From Sva-07 sp963743825 (lineage in GTDB: Bacteria > Actinomycetota > Acidimicrobiia > Acidimicrobiales > Ilumatobacteraceae), in NCBI GenBank assembly GCA_963743825.1, contig CAVURC010000020.1, forward strand, positions 124,001 to 188,000: a stretch of DNA of 64,000 nt, given 5' to 3'. Numbering within the stretch: the first letter of the stretch is position 1; each line of letters begins with the position of its first letter. The notes beneath the pieces were generated by a model that saw only the letters and a list, made by a program, of their open reading frames with translations, searched no databases and had not been told where the DNA came from. Below, piece by piece: positions 8,795-17,604 of the stretch. Made by a program: the position numbers and the translations under genes.

Positions 8795-9481
8795 TCAACC
8801 CGCCATGAGGCGGTAGCCGACCCCGCGCGACGTCACGATCAGCGTCGGATCGTCGGGGTGATCCTCGATCTTGAGGCGGAGTCGACGCACGTGGGCGTCG
8901 ACGAGGCGAGAGTCTCCGAGGTACTCGTAGCCCCAGACGCGTTCGAGCAACTGGTCGCGCGAGAGCACGGCACCTGCGTGATCGGCGAACTCGCACATGA
9001 GCCGGAACTCGGTCTTGGTCAGATTGACCTCGACGCCGTTCTTGAGCACGATGCCCTGCTCGCGCCGGACCTCGATGTCGCCGAATCGCGAGGCCAGCGG
9101 TGTGGTGGCCTTGCCCTGGAGGGCCATGCGTCGCAACGACGCCCGGATACGCGCGGCGAGTTCCTTCGGGACCACCGGCTTGGTGACGTAGTCGTCGGCA
9201 CCGGCCTCCAGACCCGCCACCATGTCATGGGTGTCGGTCTGCGCGGTGATCATGATGATCGGCACGATGCTTTCGGCCCGTAACGCGCGGCAGACGTCGA
9301 AACCCGACATGTCCGGGAGGCGCAGATCGAGCAGCACGAGGTCGGGCGACGAGGTGCGGAACGACGCCAGCCCTTCGGCGCCATTGGCTGCACCGCGAAC
9401 GGAGTACCCCTCGTCCTCCAGCGCCATCGACAGGGCGAGGCGAATCCCGTCGTCGTCTTCGATGAACAGCAGCGATTCCAT
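8795..9481 (-). CDS. OmpR/PhoB-family response regulator (MtrA/RegX-like)
   Basis: Protein of 228 residues from the ATG at 9481 (MESLLFIEDDDG). The receiver domain covers about 1-120, with acidic pair Asp10/Asp11, phospho-acceptor Asp52 (LLDLRLPD), switch Thr80 and Lys101 (VTKP). The C-terminal winged helix (about 130-225) has LTKTEFRLM, VLSRDQLLERVWGYEY and VDAHVRRLRLKI, ending in SRGVGYRL. It would bind tandem DNA repeats when phosphorylated. The gene is divergent from the histidine kinase at 9714, with a 232-bp intergenic region holding a 13-bp inverted repeat that could be its operator. Confidence 0.93.
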   Translation of the reverse strand: MESLLFIEDDDGIRLALSMALEDEGYSVRGAANGAEGLASFRTSSPDLVLLDLRLPDMSGFDVCRALRAESIVPIIMITAQTDTHDMVAGLEAGADDYVTKPVVPKELAARIRASLRRMALQGKATTPLASRFGDIEVRREQGIVLKNGVEVNLTKTEFRLMCEFADHAGAVLSRDQLLERVWGYEYLGDSRLVDAHVRRLRLKIEDHPDDPTLIVTSRGVGYRLMAG

Positions 9482-9600
9482 GTCTGTCGACCAGTGTGAC
9501 GCCATCCGTAGCGTCTCGACCCACTTTGTTACCGAAATCGCACACTTCCCGCAACCGACCGTCACACAGGCCGGGCATCATCATTGCTGTTCACGCTGCC

Positions 9601-9637
9601 CCGGTGAGGTACCTACCTCCCCCTGGTACCTCACCGG
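9601..9637. promoter_or_regulatory. 13-bp perfect inverted repeat in the regulator/kinase intergenic region
   Basis: CCGGTGAGGTACC (9601-9613) and its exact complement GGTACCTCACCGG (9625-9637) are separated by 11 bp, lying between the start of the response regulator (9481) and the kinase (9714). It is either an autoregulatory operator or a hairpin in the kinase leader. No poly-T follows, so a terminator is less likely. Confidence 0.6.
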
Positions 9638-9713
9638 CAGCGGGTGAACAGTCCCGGACACATCGCTCGTCGCGGACACAACCCTCGGTGTCGACCTGCA
9701 ACACTCTGTCTTC

Positions 9714-11121
9714 GTGGCTCGGCGTCGGACTCTTCGTCTTCGTACGCGGGTCACCCTCTTCTTCGCCTTCATTGCGCTGCTGGCCGGCATCGTCCTGATC
9801 GGGGTCACCTACGGATTCGCCCGCAGCAACCTGCTCGACGAGGACCAGACCGCAGCGCAGCAACAGGCGTTCGTCAACGCCGATCTCGTGCGAGCACAGC
9901 TGACGACCGAACCCGACGACATCGGAGCATTCTTCGAGAACGAACTGCGCACCGACCCCGACGGGTTCGCCGTGTTGAACTCGATCGATCCGGGTGGCGA
10001 TCGCGCCCTGACCGATCTTCGCCATCCGCTCACGGATTTCCCGGAACCACTCGTCGATGCGGTCGAGCGCGGAACGATCGGCCATCCAGAACCAGACGAT
10101 CGACGGGGCCGCGTACGTCACCGTCGGGGTCTACATCGCCGAATACGACACCGGCTACTTCGAGGCATTTCCCCTCGAGAACACCGAGTCCACCCTGACA
10201 GCGATCCTGACGGCACTCCTGCTCGGCGCCCTCGGCACCCTGGTGCTCGCGAGCCTGTTCGGGCTGGCCACGAGCCGACGACTGCTCCGGCCGCTCAGCC
10301 AGGTTGCCGATGCCGCCGAGGAGATCGCATCGGGCGGCCTCGACACCCGGCTCGCTCCCGAGTCCGACCCCGACCTCGATCGACTCGCCGGGTCGTTCAA
10401 CGAGATGGCAGACGCCGTCCAGGCACGCATCGAACGCGAGGCCCGATTCGCGTCCGACGTCAGCCACGAGCTGAGGTCACCGATCACCGCACTCGCTGCC
10501 GCCGTGGAGGTCCTCGATGCCCGACGCGAGGACATTCCCGAGCGCACACAGCAGGCACTCGACGTGGTGGTCAGCCAGGTCCGACGATTCGACAGCATGG
10601 TCATCGATCTGCTCGAACTCGCCCGTCTCGATGCCGGCGCCACCGACCTGACCGTCGAGGAGTTGCGACTCACCGATCTGACCCGCCGCGTCGCGTCGCG
10701 TTTCGGTGAGCCCGACGTGCCGATCGTCGTGACGAGTGGGACACCGGCCGAGGTCGCGCTCGACAAGGTCCGATTCGAACGTATTCTCGGCAACCTGCTC
10801 GACAACGCTCGCAATCACGGTGGAGGCGCACTTCGAATCGAGCTGTCGCCGGCCGCCGACGAACGATTCCGACTCGCCGTGGAGGATGGTGGGCCCGGCG
10901 TCGCGCAGGGCGAACGCGACCGCATCTTCGAACGCTTCGCCCGCGGGAGCGCTGCTCGTCATCGGATCGGCACCGGCCTCGGTCTCGCCCTCGTCGCCGA
11001 GCACAGCAGTGCCATGGGTGGCTCGGCGTGGGTGGAGGATCGCGTCGGTGGCGGAGCGCGATTCGTCGTGGAGTTGCCGACCCGGGTCACGGAACGCCGA
11101 TCGTCAGCGGTGACGGCGTGA
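9714..11121 (+). CDS. sensor histidine kinase, MtrB-like (one frameshift)
   Basis: Membrane two-component kinase. The N-terminal piece from the GTG at 9714 has a first membrane helix (LFFAFIALLAGIVLIGV) and an extracytoplasmic region. A +1 insertion near 10080 shifts the rest to the frame beginning ERSAIQNQTIDGAAYV. The remainder is complete: second helix ILTALLLGALGTLVLAS, HAMP (SRRLLRPLSQVADAAEEI), HisKA H-box DVSHELRSP, N-box NLLDNARNHG, G1 DGGPGV and G2 GTGLGLALV. It is divergent from the OmpR-type regulator and followed by a GerMN lipoprotein whose GTG overlaps its stop, resembling the MtrAB-LpqB set that coordinates envelope growth in actinobacteria. Confidence 0.88.
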
Positions 11122-11844
11122 GGCGCGGCGACCACCACCGCTGCGCTCGTTGCGCTCGTAGCGACCGTGGCGCTCGGGGTCGTCGCCTGCGGCGTGCCCG
11201 CCGGCGACGACACGTTCAGCGAGATCCCTCCCGACGAAGTGCTGTTCGGGCTCGATGCCACCTCGACCACCACCAGCACCACCTCGACCACCAGCACCAC
11301 CTCACCCGCGCTTCCGGAGACCACGGCGCTGGCCACGACCACCACGATCCGGCTCGAACCCGTCCAGATCTACTTCCTCTCGCGAGGGCGCCTGCAGCCG
11401 ATCACGATCGATCTGCCTCCGGGTTCGTCGCCCGACCAGGTCGCCGATGTCCTCGAGGCGGGTCCCCCACCCGACATCGCCCTCGACACCCTGATCGAAG
11501 ACGGCCTGATCGTGAGCGCCATCGAATCCGGTGGCGTCCTCACCGTCGACCTCGACCCGACGATCTTCGACCGGATCCCGAGCACCCAGCAGACCGAGGC
11601 GATCGGCCAGATCGTCCTGACGATGCTCGGCAGCCTGCGAGGAATCGGCCAGGTCACCTTCACGCTCGGCGGCGAAGCCGTTGCCGTGAAGAAGGGCAAC
11701 GGTCAGCTCTCCGATGTCGGCGAGCCGTTGTCCTACGACGCGTTCGCCAATCTGCTCGCAGCGCCGCGAACATCGCTCGACACGACCACCACGACGACCA
11801 CGACTGCGAGCACCGGGTCGGTGCCGACGTCGCTCGGTCAGTAG
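11118..11844 (+). CDS. GerMN-domain lipoprotein, LpqB-like (signal peptide restored across a frameshift)
   Basis: From the GTG at 11167 the protein starts inside a hydrophobic segment ending ALGVVACG, a lipobox. One extra base near 11127 separates this frame from the GTG at 11118, which overlaps the kinase stop. Correcting it gives a basic start (MRR) followed by ATTTAALVALVATVALG, a typical lipoprotein signal with Cys near residue 24. A Thr/Ser-rich linker follows (runs of TSTT), then a GerMN domain (QIYFLSRGRLQPITIDL through TLGGEAVAV), then another Thr tract at the C-terminus. It is an exported lipid-anchored partner of the adjacent kinase by analogy with LpqB, but lacks LpqB's beta-propeller part. 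Confidence 0.78.
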
Positions 11845-11853
11845 CCGACTCGA

Positions 11854-12726
11854 TCAGTAACCCAGTCTCGTCACACGCTCGGGCTTGCGCTGCCAGTCCT
11901 TGTCGACCTTGACCCGGAGTTCCAGGTAGACACCGTCGGGAAGCTGCGCCCGGGCCCGCTCGCCCACCTGTTTGAGGATCTGTCCGCCCTTGCCGATGAC
12001 CATCCCCTTCTGGCTGTCGCGCTCGACGATGATGTCGACTCGGATTCGCGGCCACTCCCACTCGACCACCTGCGTGGCGATCGAATAGGGAAGCTCGTCG
12101 CGCGTCACCGCGAGCAACTGTTCGCGAACCAGTTCGGCGACCCACCGTTCCTCGGGAAGGTCCGACACCTCGTCGTCGGGGAAGTAGTGCGGCCCCTCGG
12201 GCACCCGGTCGGTCAGGTACGACACGAGCGCTCCGATCCCGTCGCCACTGACGGCCGACACCGGGAAGTACTCCTTCGCCCCGAGGGCACTCGACGCAGT
12301 GAGCATTCTCAACACCTGTTCGCGACTGGCGATGTCGGTCTTGTTGACGATCACGATCGAGTTGGCGATGTCGATGCGATCAGCGACCCATCGGTCGCCT
12401 GATCCGAACGGCGCCGTGGCATCGAGCACGAGACACGTGACGTCGACGTCGTCGACGCTGCCGAGTGCGGTGGCATTGACCCGCTCACCGAGCGCGGTCA
12501 CGGGCTTGTGCAACCCCGGCGTGTCGACGAAGACGAGTTGGCTCGCCGGCCGGGTGAGAACCCCCATGATCCGGTGCCGCGTGGTCTGCGGCTTGTCGGA
12601 GACGATGCTGATCTTGCGACCGCAGATCGCATTGACGAGCGACGACTTGCCGACGTTGGGTCGTCCGACGAAGGTCACGAAACCGGATCGGAAACCAGGA
12701 TCCGTACTGTCGGTTTCGTCGCTCAT
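11854..12726 (-). CDS. era: GTPase Era
   Basis: Protein of 290 residues. The GTPase domain shows G1 GRPNVGKSS (21-29), the switch region KPQTTRHRI, G3 DTPGLH and G4 NKTD, and ends with the SAVSGDGIGAL G5 region. The C-terminal KH domain has QKGMVIGKGGQILKQVGERAR. Era binds the 3' end of 16S rRNA and assists assembly of the 30S subunit. The ending KDWQRKPERVTRLGY fits the family. Its stop is 9 bp from the lipoprotein stop (convergent), and its start is 26 bp from the divergent MaoC gene. Confidence 0.97.
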   Translation of the reverse strand: MSDETDSTDPGFRSGFVTFVGRPNVGKSSLVNAICGRKISIVSDKPQTTRHRIMGVLTRPASQLVFVDTPGLHKPVTALGERVNATALGSVDDVDVTCLVLDATAPFGSGDRWVADRIDIANSIVIVNKTDIASREQVLRMLTASSALGAKEYFPVSAVSGDGIGALVSYLTDRVPEGPHYFPDDEVSDLPEERWVAELVREQLLAVTRDELPYSIATQVVEWEWPRIRVDIIVERDSQKGMVIGKGGQILKQVGERARAQLPDGVYLELRVKVDKDWQRKPERVTRLGY

Positions 12727-12752
12727 CGGCTCAGTTTGCCAAGCTGAAGGCC

Positions 12753-13208
12753 ATGACCCGCACGATCAACGGAATCGACGAACTCAAGACACTCGTCGGC
12801 GAGCACCTCGGCTACTCCCCCTACGTCGAGATCACCCAGCAACAGGTGAACACCTTCGCCGATGCCACCGGCGACCATCAGTGGATCCACGTCGACCCCG
12901 AACGAGCCAAGGCCGGCCCGTTCGGCGGTCCGATCGCCCACGGCTATCTCACCTTGTCGCTCGGTCCGATGCTGTCGCCGCAGGTGTTCATCGTCACCGG
13001 GATCTCGATGGGCGTGAACTACGGCGCTGGCAAGATCCGTTTCCCATCGCCGGTGCCCGTCGGCTCGAAGCTCCGCCTCGGGGCCACGCTGCTCTCGGTC
13101 GACGACGTCGCCGGTGGCGCTCAGGTGACGATGGAGTTCGTCTTCGAGGTCGAGGGTGCCGCCAAGCCGTCGTGTGTCGCCGAGGTCATCTTTCGCTACT
13201 ACGCCTGA
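12753..13208 (+). CDS. MaoC-family (R)-specific enoyl-CoA hydratase
   Basis: Single hot-dog protein of 151 residues. The hydratase-2 motif FADATGDHQWIHVDPERA (catalytic Asp and His) is present, followed by PFGGPIAHGYLTLSL. The full-length MaoC dehydratase fold is intact, so it should hydrate trans-enoyl-CoA or act on a related thioester. The 3' end overlaps the convergent SGNH hydrolase gene by 23 bp. Confidence 0.92.
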   Translation: MTRTINGIDELKTLVGEHLGYSPYVEITQQQVNTFADATGDHQWIHVDPERAKAGPFGGPIAHGYLTLSLGPMLSPQVFIVTGISMGVNYGAGKIRFPSPVPVGSKLRLGATLLSVDDVAGGAQVTMEFVFEVEGAAKPSCVAEVIFRYYA

Positions 13209-13902
13209 GCGCGTCCACGATCAATGCACCGCGAGCGGTGTAGCCGACACTGTTCACGTGCACTGCGTCGACGAACCATTCAGGATGGTTCTGCGCCAAG
13301 GTGTACCAGTCGATCACACGAAACCGGGCGTCAGCGGCATCTCGCTGTGACAACGCGGCGTTGAACATCTGGGTGATTGCGGGGTAGTCGAGTGCAGCAC
13401 CCTCGATCGATCGGAAGTCGACGTTCACCCACCACACGCGAGCCGGAGTCGGAATCTCGGCGAGCATCTCCGCGATCGTGGCCCGCGCGCGAGTGGGCGT
13501 GGTGACGCCGCTGTTGATGTCGTTCGTACCGAGGGCCACGACCCAGCAGTCGGCTTCGCCGCTCGCAGCTCTGATCGAACGGGCGGTGAGCACCCCGCTG
13601 CGTGATGCCGGTAGGGCGTTGACCGAGACGCGACGGGCTCCGACTCCGTCGACGACGAAGTCGACCCCGAGCCGGGTGAGGCCACTACGCAGCGCTGCAT
13701 CGCTTCCGACGGTCAGCGAGTCGCCCACCACCCACACCCGTTTGCACGACGATCCGAGGCGAATGGCTTGCTCTGTCGCCCTCGCGCCGGTCTGGCCGAT
13801 CTCGCTGATGTCGGCACGCGCGGCGAGTGGCACGGCGACTGCGCACAACACGACGAGCGACGCCAACGCCACGAGGCGGCGGGGACCGGGGAACTTCCTC
13901 AC
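13186..13902 (-). CDS. exported SGNH/GDSL-family hydrolase
   Basis: Protein of 238 residues with a signal peptide (basic MRKFPGPRR, hydrophobic core VALASLVVLCAVAVPLA, AxA cleavage site near 30). The SGNH blocks are in order: VVGDSLTVG with catalytic Ser62, a Gly in block II (VDGVGARRVS), ALGTNDINSG with the block III Asn, and the C-terminal DAVHVN with the Asp/His pair. It is probably an extracytoplasmic esterase or acyltransferase; acyltransferase-3 proteins often carry this domain, but no such partner is nearby. Two cysteines (SSC and ADC) may form a disulfide. Confidence 0.9.
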   Translation of the reverse strand: MRKFPGPRRLVALASLVVLCAVAVPLAARADISEIGQTGARATEQAIRLGSSCKRVWVVGDSLTVGSDAALRSGLTRLGVDFVVDGVGARRVSVNALPASRSGVLTARSIRAASGEADCWVVALGTNDINSGVTTPTRARATIAEMLAEIPTPARVWWVNVDFRSIEGAALDYPAITQMFNAALSQRDAADARFRVIDWYTLAQNHPEWFVDAVHVNSVGYTARGALIVDALRRSSER

Positions 13903-13961
13903 GACGGACAGTATCGGTCCTCACGACCGCCCAGAAGAGGCAGGCCCACGATTTGTGAGCG

Positions 13962-15662
13962 ATGAGGCACCCGTCGTACCGTCGCCGGGTGCACGGGGAC
14001 GAGTTCGACCAGGATGTGGCCGGCCCACCAGAGTTCAGTCTCGCCGAGGTACACGAGGCCATCGCGGCGACTCGACCCGACGCAGACTGCCTGGTGTTCC
14101 GAGGCCGCCGGTTCTCGTGGGCCGAGATCACCGAGCGGACCCGTCGTCTCGCGAATCACCTGATCGGAAGCGGACTCGGCGTGCACACCGAGCGTGCCGA
14201 CCTCGCCGGGCACGAGAGTGGTCAGGATCACCTGGCGATCTATCTCCACAACGGCAACGAATACCTCGAGGCCATGCTCGGCGCGCTCAAGGCCCGTGTC
14301 GCCTCGCTCAACGTCAACTACCGGTACGTCGCCGAAGAGCTGCTGTACCTGCTGAACGATTCGAACGCGCGAGCCGTGGTGATCCATTCGGTCTTCACGC
14401 CCACCCTCGCCGAGGTGCTCCCACAACTCCCCAACCTCGACGTGATCCTGCAGGTTCCCGACGAGTCCGGGCATCCGTTGCTGCCGGGCGCCGTTTGGTA
14501 CGAGGATGCACTCGCAGCGGCGTCCCCGCAGCGTCCGGCGCTCGAGTGGAGCCCCGACGATCTCTACCTGCTCTACACCGGCGGCACCACCGGCATGCCC
14601 AAAGGTGTCATGTGGCGCAACGGCGATGCGATGGTCGAGTGCTTCGGCGGATCGAAGACCGCGGTGTCGATCGACGAGTTCGTTGCCGCCGCCACTGCCG
14701 GTACGAAAGCACTACTGGCACCACCCTTCATGCACGGCGCAGGACACTGGATGAGCTTTCTCACGTGGCTCGGCGGGGGCACCGTGTTCGTCCAGTCGAT
14801 CACCGACCGGCTCGACCCCGTCGACATCTGGTCGCTCGTCGAGCGCGAACAGGTCAACTTCCTGCTCATCGTGGGGGATGCGTTCGCTCGGCCGCTGCTC
14901 GACGAACTCGATCAGCCCACCGGTGGTCGTTCGTACGACCTGTCGTCGCTCAACGTGCTGTTGTCGGGCGGCGCTCCGCTGTCGGCGAACCTCAAAGACG
15001 AGTTCCTCGCGCATCTGCCGACACTCATGATCGTCGACGGGCTCGGGTCGTCGGAGGCCGGCGGCCAGGTGAGCAAGGTGTCGGTCGGGGGCGGCGCGAC
15101 CACGGGCACCTTCGAGATCGCACCTGGCAACGTCGTGCTGTCCGCCGATCTCGATCGCGTGCTCGAGGCCGGCGACCCCGAGATCGGTTGGCTCGCCAAG
15201 ACGGGGCGGCTCGCGCTCGGCTACCTCGGCGACGCTGCCAAGACGTCACGTACGTATCCGATCGTCGACGGCGTGCGATATGCGATCCCCGGCGACCGTG
15301 CGCGACTGCTCGACGGCGGCATCGTCGAGTTGCACGGACGCGATTCGGTGACGATCAACTCCGGAGGCGAGAAGATCTTCGCCGAGGAGGTCGAAGCGGC
15401 AATCAAGTCACATCCCGGCGTCTACGACTGCGTCGTGACCGGTCGACCGAGCGAGCGATGGGGGAACGAGGTCGTCGCGATCGTTCGGATCCGCGAGGGC
15501 CACGAGGTCGACGACGCAGCCCTGCGTGCAGCTGCCGGCGAGCACATCGCCCGCTACAAGCTCCCCAAGGAGATCCGGTACGTCGACGAGATCGTGCGGT
15601 CGCCGAGCGGCAAGGCCGACTACCGGTGGGCCAAGCAGGTCGCCGCTGAACCCGTAGCCTGA
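13962..15662 (+). CDS. acyl-CoA synthetase (FadD family)
   Basis: Intact AMP-forming ligase of up to 566 residues. The ATG at 13962 is used, but the GTG at 13989 (HGDEFDQDVAGPPEF) is a credible alternative because the first nine residues look unstructured. Motifs: LLYTGGTTGMPKGVMWR (P-loop), APPFMHGAGHWM, GLGSSEAGG, the adenylate core GYLGDAAKTSRTYP...GDRARLLDGG, INSGGEKIFAEEVE, and the catalytic Lys in SPSGKADYRWAK. The pattern resembles actinobacterial FadD enzymes that activate steroid side chains or medium-chain acids; the substrate is unproven. The menG gene starts 5 bp after the stop. Confidence 0.9.
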   Translation: MRHPSYRRRVHGDEFDQDVAGPPEFSLAEVHEAIAATRPDADCLVFRGRRFSWAEITERTRRLANHLIGSGLGVHTERADLAGHESGQDHLAIYLHNGNEYLEAMLGALKARVASLNVNYRYVAEELLYLLNDSNARAVVIHSVFTPTLAEVLPQLPNLDVILQVPDESGHPLLPGAVWYEDALAAASPQRPALEWSPDDLYLLYTGGTTGMPKGVMWRNGDAMVECFGGSKTAVSIDEFVAAATAGTKALLAPPFMHGAGHWMSFLTWLGGGTVFVQSITDRLDPVDIWSLVEREQVNFLLIVGDAFARPLLDELDQPTGGRSYDLSSLNVLLSGGAPLSANLKDEFLAHLPTLMIVDGLGSSEAGGQVSKVSVGGGATTGTFEIAPGNVVLSADLDRVLEAGDPEIGWLAKTGRLALGYLGDAAKTSRTYPIVDGVRYAIPGDRARLLDGGIVELHGRDSVTINSGGEKIFAEEVEAAIKSHPGVYDCVVTGRPSERWGNEVVAIVRIREGHEVDDAALRAAAGEHIARYKLPKEIRYVDEIVRSPSGKADYRWAKQVAAEPVA

Positions 15663-15667
15663 GCCGG

Positions 15668-16387
15668 GTGACCGAGCCCGGATCTCCCCGTCCCCAGTGG
15701 GACACCGATGACCTTCCGCAGGGCCAGGAGAAGGTCGCTGCCGTCCAGGGGATGTTCGACGCCATCGCGCCGAAGTACGACCGGCTGAACCGGATCATCT
15801 CGTTGCGTCTCGACGTCCGATGGCGCAAGCGGGCAGTCCGGGATCTCGCCCTCCCGCCAGGCAGTGTGGTGCTCGACCTCGCCAGCGGAACCGGCGACCT
15901 GTGCATCGACCTCGCGGCGAGTGGCATCCGGCCGATCTCGATGGATCTGAGCTTCGGCATGCTGTCGGCCGATCGTTCCGGCGCCCCTCGCGTGCAGGCC
16001 GACATCCTGCGGCTGCCGGTACCCGATGCCTCGGTCGACGGTGTCACGTGTGGCTTCGCACTGCGGAATCTGCTCGATCTCCCGACGTTCTTCGCCGAGT
16101 TGGGACGTGTCGTGCGACCGGGCGGCCGAATTGCCCTGCTCGACGTGAGCGTGCCGAGCAACTCGGTGGTTCGCTGGGGAAACAACATCTACTTCGGCAA
16201 GGTCGTTCCTCGCATCGGGGCCCTGCTGTCCGACGGCGCTGCCTACCGGTACCTTCCCAAGAGCGTCGCCTACCTGCCGACGCCCGAGGCGATGCTGGCC
16301 TCGCTCGCCGACGCCGGCTTCAGCGATGCGCGTCACACCCAACTGTCGGGTGGGCTGACCCAGCTGATGGTGGGCACCCGCCGGTGA
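15668..16387 (+). CDS. menG: demethylmenaquinone methyltransferase
   Basis: Protein of 239 residues of the UbiE/MenG family. It carries the family signature MFDAIAPKYDRLNRIISL, the SAM-binding motif VLDLASGTGDL near 69-79, the LPVPDASVDGVTCGFALRNL post-motif, and GRIALLDVSVPSNSVVRW. It performs the last step of menaquinone synthesis, C-methylation of demethylmenaquinone. Its stop overlaps the menF start (GTGA), so the two are translationally coupled. The assignment to menaquinone and not ubiquinone follows from the surrounding men genes. Confidence 0.95.
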   Translation: MTEPGSPRPQWDTDDLPQGQEKVAAVQGMFDAIAPKYDRLNRIISLRLDVRWRKRAVRDLALPPGSVVLDLASGTGDLCIDLAASGIRPISMDLSFGMLSADRSGAPRVQADILRLPVPDASVDGVTCGFALRNLLDLPTFFAELGRVVRPGGRIALLDVSVPSNSVVRWGNNIYFGKVVPRIGALLSDGAAYRYLPKSVAYLPTPEAMLASLADAGFSDARHTQLSGGLTQLMVGTRR

Positions 16388-17604
16388 ACGTGGCGGTGAA
16401 CGTGAAGGCGACGACCCGACCACTCTCGGACTTCACCGAGACGCCACTCGACCTCAACGACGTCGCAGCCGGTGACGGCTACCTCTTCGTTCGAAATGCC
16501 GTCGGGATGGCGGGCCGTGGGGTTGCCGCTCGGGTCCCGATCGACGACGCCACGTCCTTTCTCGCAGCCGTACCCCACGACTCGACCGTCGACGGCGCAG
16601 CACCGGTGGCTCTCGGCGTGCTCGGGTTTCGTCCGGGCGCACCGGCCCACGTGGTCGTACCCCAGGTGCTGGTGCGCAAGTTCGCCGACGGCACCGCCGC
16701 CGTGACGGTGTGCGGCGACGTCGATGATGCAGCAGTCACCGCCATGCTCACGCCGCACCTCGTCGCCGGTGCGAGTGCGTCCAGCTATCGGATCGAACCC
16801 GGCGTCGACGTCGACCACTACCTGGCCGCCGTCGTCGCAGCGCGTGACGCCGTCCGCGCCGGAGCGCTCACCAAAGCCGTCATCGCCCGCCCGATCGTGG
16901 TGCACTCGAGCGAACCGATCGACGTCCATGCCGTGCTGCGGCGACTACGGAGCAGCTTCGGGTCGAGCTACCGGTATTCGATCGACGGCTTCATCGGCGC
17001 CTCCCCCGAGCTCCTCGTGGAAGTCGACGGACCGGTCGTGCGCTCGCATCCACTTGCCGGCACTGCGCCCCGGACGGGTGATGTCGACAACGATGCCCGG
17101 ATCGCCGCCGATCTCATCGCGAGCACGAAGAACCAGATCGAGCACCGCGTCGTGATCGACGTCGTGCACGACACACTGCTGCCCTGGGCGAGCTACCTCG
17201 ATTGGGAGCCCGAACCGTCGATCGTCACGGTCGCCAACGTCCAGCACCTCGGCACGCGGATGGAAGGGATGCTCTCGCAGCCCGGCCCCAGTGTGGTCGA
17301 ACTCGTGCGGGCGTTGTCGCCGACGCCGGCGCTCGGCGGCCACCCGCGCGACGCGGCGATCGAGCTCATCGAGCGGGTCGAGGGGTTCGAACGCGGACGG
17401 TACGGCGGAGCGGTCGGATGGGTCGATGCACACGGCAACGGCACGTGGGCCGTGGCGATTCGCTGCGCCGAACTCTCCGACGATCGACGGTCGGCACGTC
17501 TCGTCGCGGGCGGCGGCATCGTCGCCGACAGCGACCCGAACGCGGAGCTGGCCGAGACCCAAGCGAAGTTCCAGGCGATGCTCAGCGCACTCGTTCGTCC
17601 ATAG
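16384..17604 (+). CDS. menF: isochorismate synthase
   Basis: Protein of 406 residues from the GTG at 16384, which overlaps the menG stop. The C-terminal chorismate-binding domain is clear: ALTKAVIARPI, SPELLVEVDGPVVRSHPLAGT, a STKNQIEHRVVID stretch, and the terminal signature LSPTPALGGHPRDAAIELI with FERGRYGGAVGW. It converts chorismate to isochorismate, the entry to menaquinone synthesis. No isochorismatase or salicylate-synthase partner is nearby, and menD follows (convergent, 23-bp overlap), so the menaquinone role is preferred over siderophore synthesis. Confidence 0.93.
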   Translation: MNVAVNVKATTRPLSDFTETPLDLNDVAAGDGYLFVRNAVGMAGRGVAARVPIDDATSFLAAVPHDSTVDGAAPVALGVLGFRPGAPAHVVVPQVLVRKFADGTAAVTVCGDVDDAAVTAMLTPHLVAGASASSYRIEPGVDVDHYLAAVVAARDAVRAGALTKAVIARPIVVHSSEPIDVHAVLRRLRSSFGSSYRYSIDGFIGASPELLVEVDGPVVRSHPLAGTAPRTGDVDNDARIAADLIASTKNQIEHRVVIDVVHDTLLPWASYLDWEPEPSIVTVANVQHLGTRMEGMLSQPGPSVVELVRALSPTPALGGHPRDAAIELIERVEGFERGRYGGAVGWVDAHGNGTWAVAIRCAELSDDRRSARLVAGGGIVADSDPNAELAETQAKFQAMLSALVRP

